Notes under the pieces: model-generated
Databases searched by the model: none
Told to the model about the DNA's origin: nothing
Seen by the model: the letters and a program-made list of their open reading frames with translations, nothing else
In this document: positions 31,538 to 39,960 of the stretch, one piece after another
Numbering within the stretch: the first letter of the stretch is position 1
Layout of the letters: each line of letters opens with the position of its first letter
Position numbers and translations under genes: made by a program
Assembly (NCBI GenBank): GCA_023135165.1
Contig: JAGLTS010000041.1
Coordinates: 1-47,531, forward strand
DNA length: 47,531 bases
Source: Phycisphaerales bacterium
GTDB lineage: Bacteria; Planctomycetota; Phycisphaerae; Phycisphaerales; JAGLTS01
Direction of reading: 5' to 3'

Positions 31538-32149
31538 CTACCGCGTTGCGCGACGGGCACGTTCCGTTTCGACGGCCGCGACGGCAGCGTCAATCGCTTC
31601 TTCTAGGTCATCGTTGACGATCAGCACATCAAAAAGATCGCCCTCACGCGCTTCGGCGATCTCCCGGCGAGCCTCGGCGAAACGACGCTGAATCACCTCT
31701 TCCGTCTCGCGCTTGCGACCACGCAGCCGCTTGAGCAGGATCTCTTCCGATGGCGGCAGGATGAAGATGCCGAACGCATCGGGCATGGCGTCCTTGACCT
31801 GCCGAGCGCCGCGGACGTCGATTTCAAGAATGACGAGTCGGCCGGCGTCGAGGTGCTCGATGACCGGGCGGCACGGTGTGCCGTACTTGCAGTCGAAGAC
31901 GTCAGCCCATTCGAGGAACTCGCTTGCGAGTCGGCGCTGCTCAAACTGGTCATCGGTCAGGAAGAAGTAATCCACGCCTTCGGTGTCCGCAGTGGTCTTT
32001 GGGCGTGTCGTGGCGGAGACGGAGAAGACCGCGTTGCAGCGTCGGAGAAGCTCGCGCGTGATCGTCGTCTTACCGACGCCTGAAGGACCAGCCACGATGA
32101 GCAGTATCCCGACGTCGCCCGCCTGTGAGTGATCGTGCATCATCGCCAT
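31538..32149 (-). CDS. gmk: Guanylate kinase
   Basis: 203 residues, the usual length. Phosphorylates GMP to GDP. P-loop LIVAGPSGVGKTTI, then SVSATTRPKTTADTEGVDYFFL, FLEWADVFDCKYGTP, VILEIDVRGARQVK, IFILPPSEEILLKRLRGRK: all guanylate kinase signatures. The N-terminus MAMMHDHSQAGDVG is a few residues longer than usual. 16 bp downstream of pyrB on the minus strand, so the two nucleotide-synthesis genes are probably cotranscribed. Confidence 0.96.
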   Translation of the reverse strand: MAMMHDHSQAGDVGILLIVAGPSGVGKTTITRELLRRCNAVFSVSATTRPKTTADTEGVDYFFLTDDQFEQRRLASEFLEWADVFDCKYGTPCRPVIEHLDAGRLVILEIDVRGARQVKDAMPDAFGIFILPPSEEILLKRLRGRKRETEEVIQRRFAEARREIAEAREGDLFDVLIVNDDLEEAIDAAVAAVETERARRATR

Positions 32150-32165
32150 CGCCCCGGCGCGTGTG

Positions 32166-33185
32166 TCATTTTGTGATCGCGCTGACGCACAGGTACAGCG
32201 CCGCCATACGCACCGCCAGACCGCTGGTCACCTGCTTGAGAATGACCGAACGATCGCCATCCGCGACCGCGGCAGCCAGCTCGACGCCGCGATTGATCGG
32301 CCCGGGGTGCATAACGATCGCACCGGGCTTCATCTTCGCTGCGCGTTCCTCGCTTAGGCCGAAGAAGTGCGTGTATTCCCGCACACTCGGGAACGGGGCC
32401 TCGCTCATCCGCTCAAATTGAATGCGCAGCATGTTGATCGCATCGAGCCTTGGGAGCACAGCGTCGAGATCGTGGCTCAACTCGACGCCCAGCGCACGGA
32501 ATCCCGAGGGCACGAGCGTCGGCGGGCCGATGCAGATGACCTTGGCTCCGAGTTTGGTCAAGGCATGGATGTTGGACCGGGCGACGCGCGAGTTCAGGTT
32601 GTCACCGACGATGCCGACGGTCAGCCCCGCCAGGTCGTAGTCGAGCCGATCCAGCGCCCGGGCGAGCGTGTGCGTGTCGAGCAGGCCTTGCGTGGGATGT
32701 TCATGGCTGCCATCGCCTGCGTTGAGGACGGCACAGCGGACCGACTCGGCGATGAGCCTGGCGGACCCCGAGGCCCCGTGGCGAACAACGATCGCATCGA
32801 CACCCATCGCCTCGATATTGCGCGCGGTATCGACGATCGTCTCACCTTTGGAGACGCTCGATCCCTTGCCCGTCAGGTTGATGACATCAGCGCTGAGGCG
32901 CTGGGCGGCAAGCTCGAAGCTGCTGCGCGTCCGCGTGGAATCCTCAAAAAAGAGGTTCGCGACGACTCGGCCTCGCAGCAGCGACGACTTGGCGCCGCTC
33001 CTCGTTGAGGCGTCCCGGAAGTCATCCGCGACGCGCAGGAGCGTGCGGATCTGCTCGGCTGAGAGGCTCTCCAGATCCACGATGTAGCGGTAGGCCCACT
33101 GCTTCGCAGCGGTGTGGAGCAGATCCGTCGAATGTGTGTCGGTGCCGGTCATGTCGGCTTTCGTCTCGGTAAGGGTCGAAGGCAT
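32166..33185 (-). CDS. pyrB: Aspartate carbamoyltransferase catalytic subunit
   Basis: 339 residues. Catalyses carbamoyl phosphate plus aspartate to N-carbamoyl-aspartate in pyrimidine synthesis. Carbamoyl-phosphate loop FFEDSTRTRSSFELAAQRL, then KGSSVSKGETIVDTARNIEAM, VVRHGASGSARLIAE, NAGDGSHEHPTQGLLD (usually HPTQALLD), LTVGIVGDNLNSRVARSN, and VMHPGPINRGVEL. Complete and standard. The ATG at 33183-33185 was used; a second Met at 33152 is an equally plausible start, as neither has a strong ribosome site. First gene of the pyrB-gmk group. Confidence 0.95.
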   Translation of the reverse strand: MPSTLTETKADMTGTDTHSTDLLHTAAKQWAYRYIVDLESLSAEQIRTLLRVADDFRDASTRSGAKSSLLRGRVVANLFFEDSTRTRSSFELAAQRLSADVINLTGKGSSVSKGETIVDTARNIEAMGVDAIVVRHGASGSARLIAESVRCAVLNAGDGSHEHPTQGLLDTHTLARALDRLDYDLAGLTVGIVGDNLNSRVARSNIHALTKLGAKVICIGPPTLVPSGFRALGVELSHDLDAVLPRLDAINMLRIQFERMSEAPFPSVREYTHFFGLSEERAAKMKPGAIVMHPGPINRGVELAAAVADGDRSVILKQVTSGLAVRMAALYLCVSAITK

Positions 33186-33337
33186 GCCCGCATGATACCG
33201 ACCCCCACGAGGCGTGAATGCGGGCGCTCGCCTCCCGGCGTGCAGAGCCCCGCCACGTGCAGTATCATACCGGGTCCGCCTGACCGCTCCCGCGCCCGGC
33301 GGCGCGACGGATGGCGGCGATGAACTCACTCCACACT

Positions 33338-33356
33338 GGCGGTCCCCCTGACCGCC
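33338..33356 (+). other. Hairpin in the leader of the gamma-lyase gene
   Basis: Perfect 7-bp stem GGCGGTC / GACCGCC with a C-rich 5-nt loop, ending 19 nt before the ATG at 33376, where no Shine-Dalgarno is visible. It could control translation or be incidental; no SAM or SAH riboswitch consensus could be fitted. Confidence 0.35.
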
Positions 33357-33375
33357 CTATTCGACGGGATGCGCG

Positions 33376-34599
33376 ATGAGTATGAATCACGGCAAAACGC
33401 TTGCAACACTGTCCGTCCACGCGGGTCTGACGCCCAACGAGCACCGCGCGGTGGTGACGCCGATCTACCAGACCTCGACGTTCAGCTTCGACAGCGCGGA
33501 CCAGGGCGCCGCGCTCTTCAAGGGTGAGGAAGAGGGCTACATTTACTCCCGCATGGGCAATCCCACCGTGCAGGGCCTCGAAGACGCCATCGCGGCGCTC
33601 GAAGGCGGGCACAAATCGCTCGCGTGCGGCAGCGGCATGGCGGCGATCCACTCCGCTCTCGCCACGCTCCTCTCCGCGGGCGATCACCTCATCTGCAGCG
33701 ATGCTGTGTACGGCCCGACGTGCAGTCTCGTTGAGAACGTCCTGACGCGCATGGGCATCGAGAACACGATCGTCGATACTTCCAACCTCGCTGCGGTGAA
33801 GAAAGCGATGCGCCCCAACACGAAGGTCATCTTCGTCGAGACGCCGGGCAATCCAACGCTCGTTGTCACGGACATCGCAGCGGTGGCGGAGATCGCCCAC
33901 ACGGGCGGCGCGCAGCTCATTGTGGATAACACGTTCATGACGCCGATCCTGCAGCAACCGTTCCGCCACGGCGCCGATGTCGTCGTCCACAGCCTCACGA
34001 AGTTCCTCAACGGCCACGCTGACGTCGTGGGCGGCGTGATCGTCGCGAAGGATGAGGCGTCGTACAAACAGTTCCGCACGGCGCTGAACCACTTTGGAGG
34101 CGTGCTGCCGCCGTTCGAGTCGTTCCTTGTCCATCGCGGGATCAAGACGCTCGCACTGCGCATGCAGCGGCATTGCGAGAGCGGCATGAAGGTGGCGAAG
34201 TTCATCGAAGCGCACAAGGCGGTCGAGTGGGTTCGCTACCCCGGCCTGGAGAGTCACCCGCAGCACGAACTGGCAGCCCGGCAGATGTCCGGCTTCAGCG
34301 CGCTGATCTCGTTCGGGCTTTACGGCGGCCTGGAGGCGGGCAAACAGCTCATGGATTCGGTGAGTCTGTGGACGCTGGCGGTGAGCCTGGGCGGTGTGGA
34401 GAGCCTGATTCAGCACCCGGCGAGGATGACGCACGCGTCGATGGGGGCGGAGGCTCGTCAGCGGGGGGGCATCACGGACGGCCTGGTGCGGATCTCGGTG
34501 GGCATTGAGGATGTGGATGAGCTGATCGAGGATCTGGACCGCGCCCTCTCACGGTACAAGGCGTCCATGCCCGCCGGAGTCGCGACATCGGCAGTGTGA
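33376..34599 (+). CDS. PLP-dependent cystathionine/methionine gamma-lyase family
   Basis: 407 residues of the Cys/Met metabolism PLP family. Substrate/PLP segments: TPIYQTSTFSFDSA, YIYSRMGNPTVQGLEDAIAALEGG, ACGSGMAAIHSAL, SDAVYGPTCSLVENVL, FVETPGNPTLVVTDI, LIVDNTFMTPILQQP, the PLP Lys in VVHSLTKFLNGHADVVGG, and the C-terminal LAVSLGGVESLIQHPARMTHA. Whether it is cystathionine gamma-lyase, methionine gamma-lyase or an O-acetylhomoserine enzyme cannot be settled from motifs alone. The family's usual short N-terminal arm is present. The start at 33376 lacks a good ribosome site. Downstream is a gene-free 408 bp. Confidence 0.92.
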   Translation: MSMNHGKTLATLSVHAGLTPNEHRAVVTPIYQTSTFSFDSADQGAALFKGEEEGYIYSRMGNPTVQGLEDAIAALEGGHKSLACGSGMAAIHSALATLLSAGDHLICSDAVYGPTCSLVENVLTRMGIENTIVDTSNLAAVKKAMRPNTKVIFVETPGNPTLVVTDIAAVAEIAHTGGAQLIVDNTFMTPILQQPFRHGADVVVHSLTKFLNGHADVVGGVIVAKDEASYKQFRTALNHFGGVLPPFESFLVHRGIKTLALRMQRHCESGMKVAKFIEAHKAVEWVRYPGLESHPQHELAARQMSGFSALISFGLYGGLEAGKQLMDSVSLWTLAVSLGGVESLIQHPARMTHASMGAEARQRGGITDGLVRISVGIEDVDELIEDLDRALSRYKASMPAGVATSAV

Positions 34600-35007
34600 T
34601 CGTAAGCTGTTTCTGTGTATGGGGTTGTAGTTTTTCTCAGAGCGCAAGCCGGTATGAGCAGGTGGATGGAATGCGTTCGGATCGGCGTGGATTTCGCAGC
34701 ATGGCGCGCCGGTGCGGCGCGGCGTGCACGCCGATGGGGATGGATGGATGTACGATATGACTTAGAGATGCGGGCTTACTGCGGGTATTGCCAAGACGGC
34801 GTATGCAAAAAAAACGCCCGATATTCGCCTGCCGACCCCTGGTTGGCCGATACACGCCTCCGTAGTATGCTCCGAATGTTGGTAAGGACTCCCTAACCGC
34901 TTTCGCGTGACAGCGGCTGGGAGTACGATGCCGAGGTGTAATGAGCAACCCAGGTTGACGCGTCATGTACCGACGCATCACATGTTTGATTGACGAAAGG
35001 ACTTGCC
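34600..35007. other. 408-bp intergenic region
   Basis: Leads into the porin gene and should hold its promoter; no clean -35/-10 pair was found. It contains an A8 run (34807-34814) and an inverted repeat CCGCT/AGCGG around 34897-34917. Short open frames have no homology or ribosome site. No terminator is visible for the upstream lyase gene. Confidence 0.5.
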
Positions 35008-36342
35008 ATGTCAGCGAAACGTGAAAGTGTACGACTGCTCGGCGCGGTCGGCCTGGTCGTCGCCCTGGCCGGTAGCGCGACGGCAACCATGCCGGCTGCC
35101 GAACGGGTGGCGGCTGCGGAAGCGGAGCTTGATGCCGCTCGGACCGAAATGCAGCAGCAGAAGCGCGATGAGCAGATGAATCTGCTTGTCGATCAGGCTG
35201 TTCAGGATGCCGCCGATCGGTCGTTCTATCTGCAGGACACCGTGTCGGTGACCCACACGCCCGGCAAGGGTCTGCTGTTCAGCGACTCAACCGGCGCCAA
35301 TACGCTGCAGATCAGCTTCAGGACGCAGTTCCGTTACATCTTCAACTTCCAGACCGATGATGACGCCAACGTCGGCGGGAATGTTGACGGGACCAGCGAG
35401 GGCTTCGAATTCCGACGCAATCGCGTCCTGGCCACCGGAACGATGAAGGAGAAGATCGGCTACAAGGTGCAGGCCGACTTCGGACCGATGGGCGGCTTCA
35501 CACTGCTTGACACGTACTTCGACTATGAGCTCGACGAGGGCTGGTCGATTCGTGCCGGTCAGTTCATCCTGCCGTTCAACAGCGAACTGCTCTGCGGATC
35601 CTACGTCACACAGGCCGTCGAGAGGTCCCACATCGATGGGCTCTTCGGCGCCGGGCGCTCCCAGGGCGTCATGGTCACGTACACGCAGGAAGAGATCATG
35701 TTCCGCGGTTCGTTCAACGACGGCATGAACTCCAACAACACCGACTGGAACAGCGATGCCAATGAGATGGCGTTCACCGCCCGCGTGGACTGGATGCCCT
35801 TCGGTGAGTGGGCGCAGTTCTGCGATTACACATCCAACCGCGAGAGCGAAGAAGGCCTGAAGGTCGGTGTCGCCATGCACTATCAGGACGGCGACCCCGG
35901 CGACGCCGCCACACCCACCAGCCTGGCGGCGAACGGCCCCAACGTCTGGGCCTGGACGATCGACGGGCAATTCGAATGGCCCGGCGCGAACCTCTATGCG
36001 TCGGTGAACGGATTGCACGTCTACTCCGAGACCGCCGGCGTGGCTGACACCGACAACTTCGGCTTTGTCGTGGGCGGCGGCTACTACGTGACCGACGACA
36101 CCGAGATCTTCGGCCGATGGGAGTACATGGACATCGACGGTATGTCCGATGAGCCTATGATCTTCACCTTTGGTGCGAACAAGTACATCGATGGTCATGC
36201 CAACAAGTTCACCGTGGACTTCGGCTTCACGACAGAGAACGTCCCCCTCGGCTTGAACTCCGACCGGGTCGCTCTGGAAGTCGATGCAGCTGGCGAGGAC
36301 TTCCAGCTCTTCGCCCGCGGCCAGTGGCAGTTGATGTTCTGA
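35008..36342 (+). CDS. Phosphate-selective porin O/P family
   Basis: 444 residues, outer membrane. Signal peptide MSAKRESVRLLGAVGLVVALA, cut near ATATM. Then a short coiled-coil segment (AERVAAAEAELDAARTEMQQQ) as in periplasmic-anchored porins, and a beta-barrel with alternating strands (LQISFRTQFRYIFNFQ, FEFRRNRVLATGTMKEKIGYKVQADFG, GWSIRAGQFILPFNSE, WAWTIDGQFEW), ending in an aromatic residue (QWQLMF), the outer-membrane insertion signal. This layout matches OprO/OprP porins; selectivity for phosphate is not shown. The ATG at 35008 has AAGGA upstream. A strong terminator follows at 36379. Confidence 0.88.
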   Translation: MSAKRESVRLLGAVGLVVALAGSATATMPAAERVAAAEAELDAARTEMQQQKRDEQMNLLVDQAVQDAADRSFYLQDTVSVTHTPGKGLLFSDSTGANTLQISFRTQFRYIFNFQTDDDANVGGNVDGTSEGFEFRRNRVLATGTMKEKIGYKVQADFGPMGGFTLLDTYFDYELDEGWSIRAGQFILPFNSELLCGSYVTQAVERSHIDGLFGAGRSQGVMVTYTQEEIMFRGSFNDGMNSNNTDWNSDANEMAFTARVDWMPFGEWAQFCDYTSNRESEEGLKVGVAMHYQDGDPGDAATPTSLAANGPNVWAWTIDGQFEWPGANLYASVNGLHVYSETAGVADTDNFGFVVGGGYYVTDDTEIFGRWEYMDIDGMSDEPMIFTFGANKYIDGHANKFTVDFGFTTENVPLGLNSDRVALEVDAAGEDFQLFARGQWQLMF

Positions 36343-36378
36343 TTCCTTTCGCACCCGAAAGGAACCTGTGAGACCCCG

Positions 36379-36412
36379 ACCGGTCGGCCACTTGTGGCCG
36401 GCCGGTTTTTTC
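36379..36412 (+). terminator. Rho-independent terminator of the porin gene
   Basis: 12-bp stem, ACCGGTCGGCCA (36379-36390) with TGGCCGGCCGGT (36395-36406), one G-T wobble, CTTG-type loop, then TTTTTT-C-TTTT (36406-36416). Confidence 0.92.
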
Positions 36413-36454
36413 TTTTGGGCCTTCCGGAAGTTGTGTGGGTATTTGACCGCATCT

Positions 36455-36497
36455 GCCGTCCCTGCCCCCAGAATCTGGCGAGGGGGTCAGGGGCGGC
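36455..36497. repeat. Long imperfect inverted repeat next to the IS remnant
   Basis: GCCGTCCCTG-CCCCC (36455-36469) pairs with GGGGG-T-CAGGGGCGGC (36482-36497): 15 pairs including one wobble, with a single bulged T and a 12-nt loop. It lies between the porin terminator and the transposase remnant and could be an end or fold of a mobile element. Confidence 0.5.
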
Positions 36498-36563
36498 GGA
36501 TGCTCGTGATTGGGTGTAGCGTGGTGGCGTCGGTGCCACGCGTGGAGTGTCCCGAGCACGGCG

Positions 36564-37049
36564 TACGGCTGGCGCGGCTTTGCGGTGTATCCAAACCGTG
36601 CGAAGGATCTGGTTGTCACCGCACCGCATCAACTGCTGGTCAGCGACATCACCTACCTGCGGACCATCGTGGGGTTCATGTACTTGGCGTTGATCATGGA
36701 CGCTTTCAGCCGAGCGATCGTCGGCTACGACTGCAGCGACAGTCTGGAGGTCATTGGCGTCCTGTGTGCCCTGGGGATGGCGATTGGGCAACTGCCCCGG
36801 GACGCCAAGCTGATGCACCATTCCGACCGGGGCATCCAGTACTGCTGCCGGGAGTACATCCAGCGGCTGCAACGGGCGCAGTTGAGCACCACCATGGCCG
36901 AGCGGAACCACTGTTACGAGAACAGCTAGGAACTGCTCAACGGCACGCTCAAACACGAGCTGGGTCTGAATGAGACCTTCGTGCAACCCGTCCACGCGCG
37001 CCGGGGCACAGCCGAAGCAGTGACGATCTACAACCATCATCGTCCGCCG
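36564..37049 (+). pseudogene. IS3-family transposase (OrfB) remnant
   Basis: Broken integrase-core transposase. The DDE region is readable: LLVSDITYLRTIVGFMYLAL (first Asp), MDAFSRAIVGYD, LMHHSDRGIQYC (second Asp), then MAERNHCYENS and a TAG stop at 36927-36929. The same frame goes on with ELLNGTLKHELGLNE and AVTIYNHHRPP, the normal family ending including the third acidic residue. One residue seems missing at the stop, as if a 3-bp deletion turned TAC-GCG into TAG. The N-terminal part and the OrfA helix-turn-helix are absent, and the 3' end is cut close to the neighbouring tolC gene. An inactive, decayed insertion. Confidence 0.85.
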
Positions 37050-37060
37050 CGGGGGTGGCA

Positions 37061-37072
37061 AGTAGGCCTACT
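37061..37072. repeat. 12-bp perfect palindrome at the IS/tolC junction
   Basis: AGTAGGCCTACT covers the stop codon of the tolC-like gene (37068-37070) and lies just beyond the last recognisable transposase codon. It may be chance or a scar of insertion. Confidence 0.35.
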
Positions 37073-38738
37073 GTGCGTCGGCGGGTTCCCAGCGGATCTG
37101 GGCTTGGCCAAGGATCATGCCGGTGGCGTACGCGAGATCGGTCTGGGAGACCTGGTACGCGGTGATGGCGGTGATTTCGGAGCTTTGTGCGTCGGCGAGC
37201 CGGGCTTGGGCGTCGAGGACATCGGTGCTCGTGCGAAGTCCGAGATCAAACTGGCGCTGCTCTGCTGCGAGCGTGCGAGCAGCGACGAGGACGCGTTGCC
37301 TGGAGGCGAGGAGTCGTTGCCAGCTTGCACCGAGGTTGTCGGCTGCGGTGAGGACTTCCTCGGTGATCGCGGCCTCCCGATCGCTCTTGGTAGCGAGGCG
37401 TTGGAGTCTCCGCAGGATGGCGCGGTGGACGCGCGACTCGGCGGCCTGGTTTCCGATGGGGACTTCGCCGCGGACGCCGATGCGCCAACTGCCGTAATGC
37501 GTTTCGCGAATCGTGTTGAACGTGTCGCCGAACGAATCGTCCACCGCATTCAAGCCGTAGGAATACTCGACTGCGAGGAGCGGGAGGCGTCGGTTCTTCT
37601 CGAAGTCGATGGTGCTGGCGTCTTGTGCGATTTGCAATTCAAGTTGCAGCATTTCCATGCGCTCACCGAGCGCGACATCGATGAGCGTGTCAAGGTCGAG
37701 GTTGAGCGCGACGGGGTTCGGCTCGGTGACGGGGATGAGCATCGCCCGTCCCGCCATGGGCAGATCCGGTTGGTTGATCATGCGCTTGAGCTGGCGTTGC
37801 CTTGCGCGCATGCGGTTGTGGGTGATGATGATATCTTCGAGCCTGTCCGCGACGCCCGACTCGGCGCGGAGGATTTCGACGACAGGCGCCTGCTCGGCTG
37901 CGACGAGTCGCTCGGCTCGCTCAAGCTGCGCCACGGCAAGTTCGTACTGGACTTGGCGGACCTCAAGCTCCCTGCGGACCGCGTAGAGAAGCCAGTACAG
38001 GCGATCGACCTCAGCGAGGATGCGAATGACTTCGAGCTTGGTCTGCGCCTCGCCTTCCTGCCGCTGATACTCAGCGATACGGATGCCGTATGTGTTGGCG
38101 CGCAGGCCGGCCCCTCGCAGGAGGTTGTGTGAGATCGAGACGCTCAGGTCGTTTGCGTACGACGGGTTGAGCGTGTTGAAGGCGAGATTGCGGTCGGTCC
38201 GACTGAAGGGGAAGTCAACACTGACGGTACCGCCCGTCCTGAGGGGGATTTGGACGGCGAGCCCGGCATCGAAGACATCCGCTTCGCTACTGGTGAGGCT
38301 GGATGACGTCTGGTATTCGGAGGAGGAGAGCGCCGCCCGAGCGGAGAAGACCGCCTCGAATCGCGCTTCTTCTTCAGTGATGGTCGTGGCTGCGATGGTA
38401 GGGGAGAAGAGCGCAGCCTGGAGGCTGAGGTTGCCTTCGAGCGCAGCGGCACGGCACTCTTCGAGTGTGAGATCCAATATCTCAGCGGCTTCATCGGCCT
38501 CGGTCGGAAGCGGCGGCGTCTGGTCCTGTTCCTGGGCCGCCATGGCTTGGACATCCATCGCTTCGACGCGGCGGAGCCGTTCCTTTGGTGTGCGGACTTC
38601 GCCGAAGCGTTCATCGCTGAACGGACCGTGGCACGCGGCGAGCGGCAGGAGTTGCGCTGCGATACACGCGCGGAGCAGGAGTGATGCGCACCTGCGGGAC
38701 GGCGTGCGCGCATGTCGGACGGTACGATTGCTATTCAT
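37068..38738 (-). CDS. TolC-like outer membrane efflux lipoprotein
   Basis: 556 residues. Lipoprotein-type signal (LLLRACIAAQLLPLAACHG, lipobox LAAC). OEP family: two long alpha-helical hairpin repeats (LTLEECRAAALEGNLSLQAAL, LRANTYGIRIAEYQRQEGEAQTKLEVIRILAEVDRLYWLLYAVRRELEVRQ, and LRTSTDVLDAQARLADAQSSEITA near the end), with beta strands between. It forms the outer-membrane channel of the tripartite pump encoded upstream. The ATG (38736-38738) overlaps the stop of the permease by 8 bp. No terminator is seen; the IS remnant begins 19 bp beyond its stop. Confidence 0.88.
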   Translation of the reverse strand: MNSNRTVRHARTPSRRCASLLLRACIAAQLLPLAACHGPFSDERFGEVRTPKERLRRVEAMDVQAMAAQEQDQTPPLPTEADEAAEILDLTLEECRAAALEGNLSLQAALFSPTIAATTITEEEARFEAVFSARAALSSSEYQTSSSLTSSEADVFDAGLAVQIPLRTGGTVSVDFPFSRTDRNLAFNTLNPSYANDLSVSISHNLLRGAGLRANTYGIRIAEYQRQEGEAQTKLEVIRILAEVDRLYWLLYAVRRELEVRQVQYELAVAQLERAERLVAAEQAPVVEILRAESGVADRLEDIIITHNRMRARQRQLKRMINQPDLPMAGRAMLIPVTEPNPVALNLDLDTLIDVALGERMEMLQLELQIAQDASTIDFEKNRRLPLLAVEYSYGLNAVDDSFGDTFNTIRETHYGSWRIGVRGEVPIGNQAAESRVHRAILRRLQRLATKSDREAAITEEVLTAADNLGASWQRLLASRQRVLVAARTLAAEQRQFDLGLRTSTDVLDAQARLADAQSSEITAITAYQVSQTDLAYATGMILGQAQIRWEPADAQ

Positions 38739-39960
38739 GTCGGAGCGCCTCGATGGGATCGAGTCGAGCAGCCTTGATGGCGGGGAACATACCAAAAGCG
38801 ACGCCGACGAATGCGCTGAATCCGAAGGCCATGACGATCGCCCAAGGCGGGATGTACGCATCTTGAAGCCCGCCGCCGCCGCGCGAGATGAGAAGCGTGA
38901 GTCCCTGTCCAAGGAGGACGCCGACGGCCCCGCCCACGCAGCAGAGCGTGATCGCCTCGATGAGGAACTGGAAGAGGACGACGCCGGGCCTGGCGCCGAC
39001 GGCCTTGCGCAGGCCGATCTCGCGCGTGCGTTCGGAGACGGAGACGAGCATGATGTTCATGATGCCGATCCCGCCGACCAGCAGGCTCACGCCGACGATA
39101 CCCATCGCCACGCCGGTCATGACCTTGGCCATCTGTTTGAACTGCTCGACGTACTGCTCGATGAACTCGACGCCGAAGGTGTCGGGATCATCGGCGTGCA
39201 GGCCTCTCGCTTGGCGCATGAAGAACTCGATCTCGGCGCGTGCCTCTTCGGTGACGTCGGGTGAGCTGGTCTGCGCGATGACATACAGGCCGGGCTCGCG
39301 CATTTTCCAGGCGGTGCTGTGCGGGATGAATATCTCGGTCTCGGCGCGATCGCCGCCGAAGAGCGCGCCCACTTCCTTGGTTTCCACCACGCCGACGATC
39401 TGGAATCGCCGACCGCCGACGAGCAGGTACTCACCGACGACCGTGCGTGGCAGGCGTAGTTCGTCGATGGCCTTGTCGTTGACGATGCAGACTTGGCGTT
39501 TCGCCTGCTCGTCGATTGGCAGGAACTCGCGTCCCTCGATGACCGAACGACCCTCGATGCGATGCCAGTCGGGCCGCATGCCCGTGACCATGACGTTGCT
39601 CTGGCTTCGCTCACCGTAGGAGACGGGTGTGTAGAACTCGCCCATGGGCGTAAGGCGGGCAAGGGAGGGGCACTTGTCGAGCATGCCATCCACTTCATCC
39701 ATGTTCATGCGGATGTCGTGGTAGCTGTAGCCTGCTTCTCTCGCTTCACGTGAATTTCTCGGGAAGACGTAGACCTTGTTGGCGCCAAAGTCGGCGAACT
39801 GATCGAGCACGTGCGTCTTCAGGCCTGTCATCCCGGCGATGACGGCGGTGACGGACGCCACGCCGATGATGATGCCCAGCGATGTGAGAATGGCCCGGCC
39901 CTTGTTGACCCAGATCTGGCTGAGCGCGAGCATGATGGACTGAGGCAGGAATCTCAGCAT
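38731..39960 (-). CDS. MacB-type ABC permease
   Basis: 409 residues. N-terminal membrane helix after ALSQIWVNKGRAILTSLGIIIGVASVTAVIAG, a large periplasmic domain (MacB_PCD: FADFGANKVYVFPRN, VMVTGMRPDWHRIEGRSVIEGREF, YLLVGGRRFQIVGVVE), then three C-terminal helices with the FtsX signature GIGIMNIMLVSVSERTREIGLRKAVGARP. The ATPase is a separate gene upstream rather than fused as in E. coli MacB. It overlaps the ATPase gene by 7 bp and the tolC gene by 8 bp, so the operon is tightly coupled. Confidence 0.92.
   Translation of the reverse strand: MLRFLPQSIMLALSQIWVNKGRAILTSLGIIIGVASVTAVIAGMTGLKTHVLDQFADFGANKVYVFPRNSREAREAGYSYHDIRMNMDEVDGMLDKCPSLARLTPMGEFYTPVSYGERSQSNVMVTGMRPDWHRIEGRSVIEGREFLPIDEQAKRQVCIVNDKAIDELRLPRTVVGEYLLVGGRRFQIVGVVETKEVGALFGGDRAETEIFIPHSTAWKMREPGLYVIAQTSSPDVTEEARAEIEFFMRQARGLHADDPDTFGVEFIEQYVEQFKQMAKVMTGVAMGIVGVSLLVGGIGIMNIMLVSVSERTREIGLRKAVGARPGVVLFQFLIEAITLCCVGGAVGVLLGQGLTLLISRGGGGLQDAYIPPWAIVMAFGFSAFVGVAFGMFPAIKAARLDPIEALRHE

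Noticed and set aside
33338..33375. SAM or SAH riboswitch upstream of the gamma-lyase
   Set aside because: The leader is under 190 bp from the divergent pyrB start and shows a single short hairpin; no conserved core could be matched.
34798..34818. A8 run with GGCGT/ACGCC arms as a terminator
   Set aside because: The A-run is the loop rather than a tail, the stem is only 5 bp, and no gene ends nearby on the minus strand.
34615..34896. Possible 93-codon gene between the gamma-lyase and the porin
   Set aside because: No Shine-Dalgarno, no recognisable domain and arginine-rich composition typical of a chance frame in GC-rich DNA.
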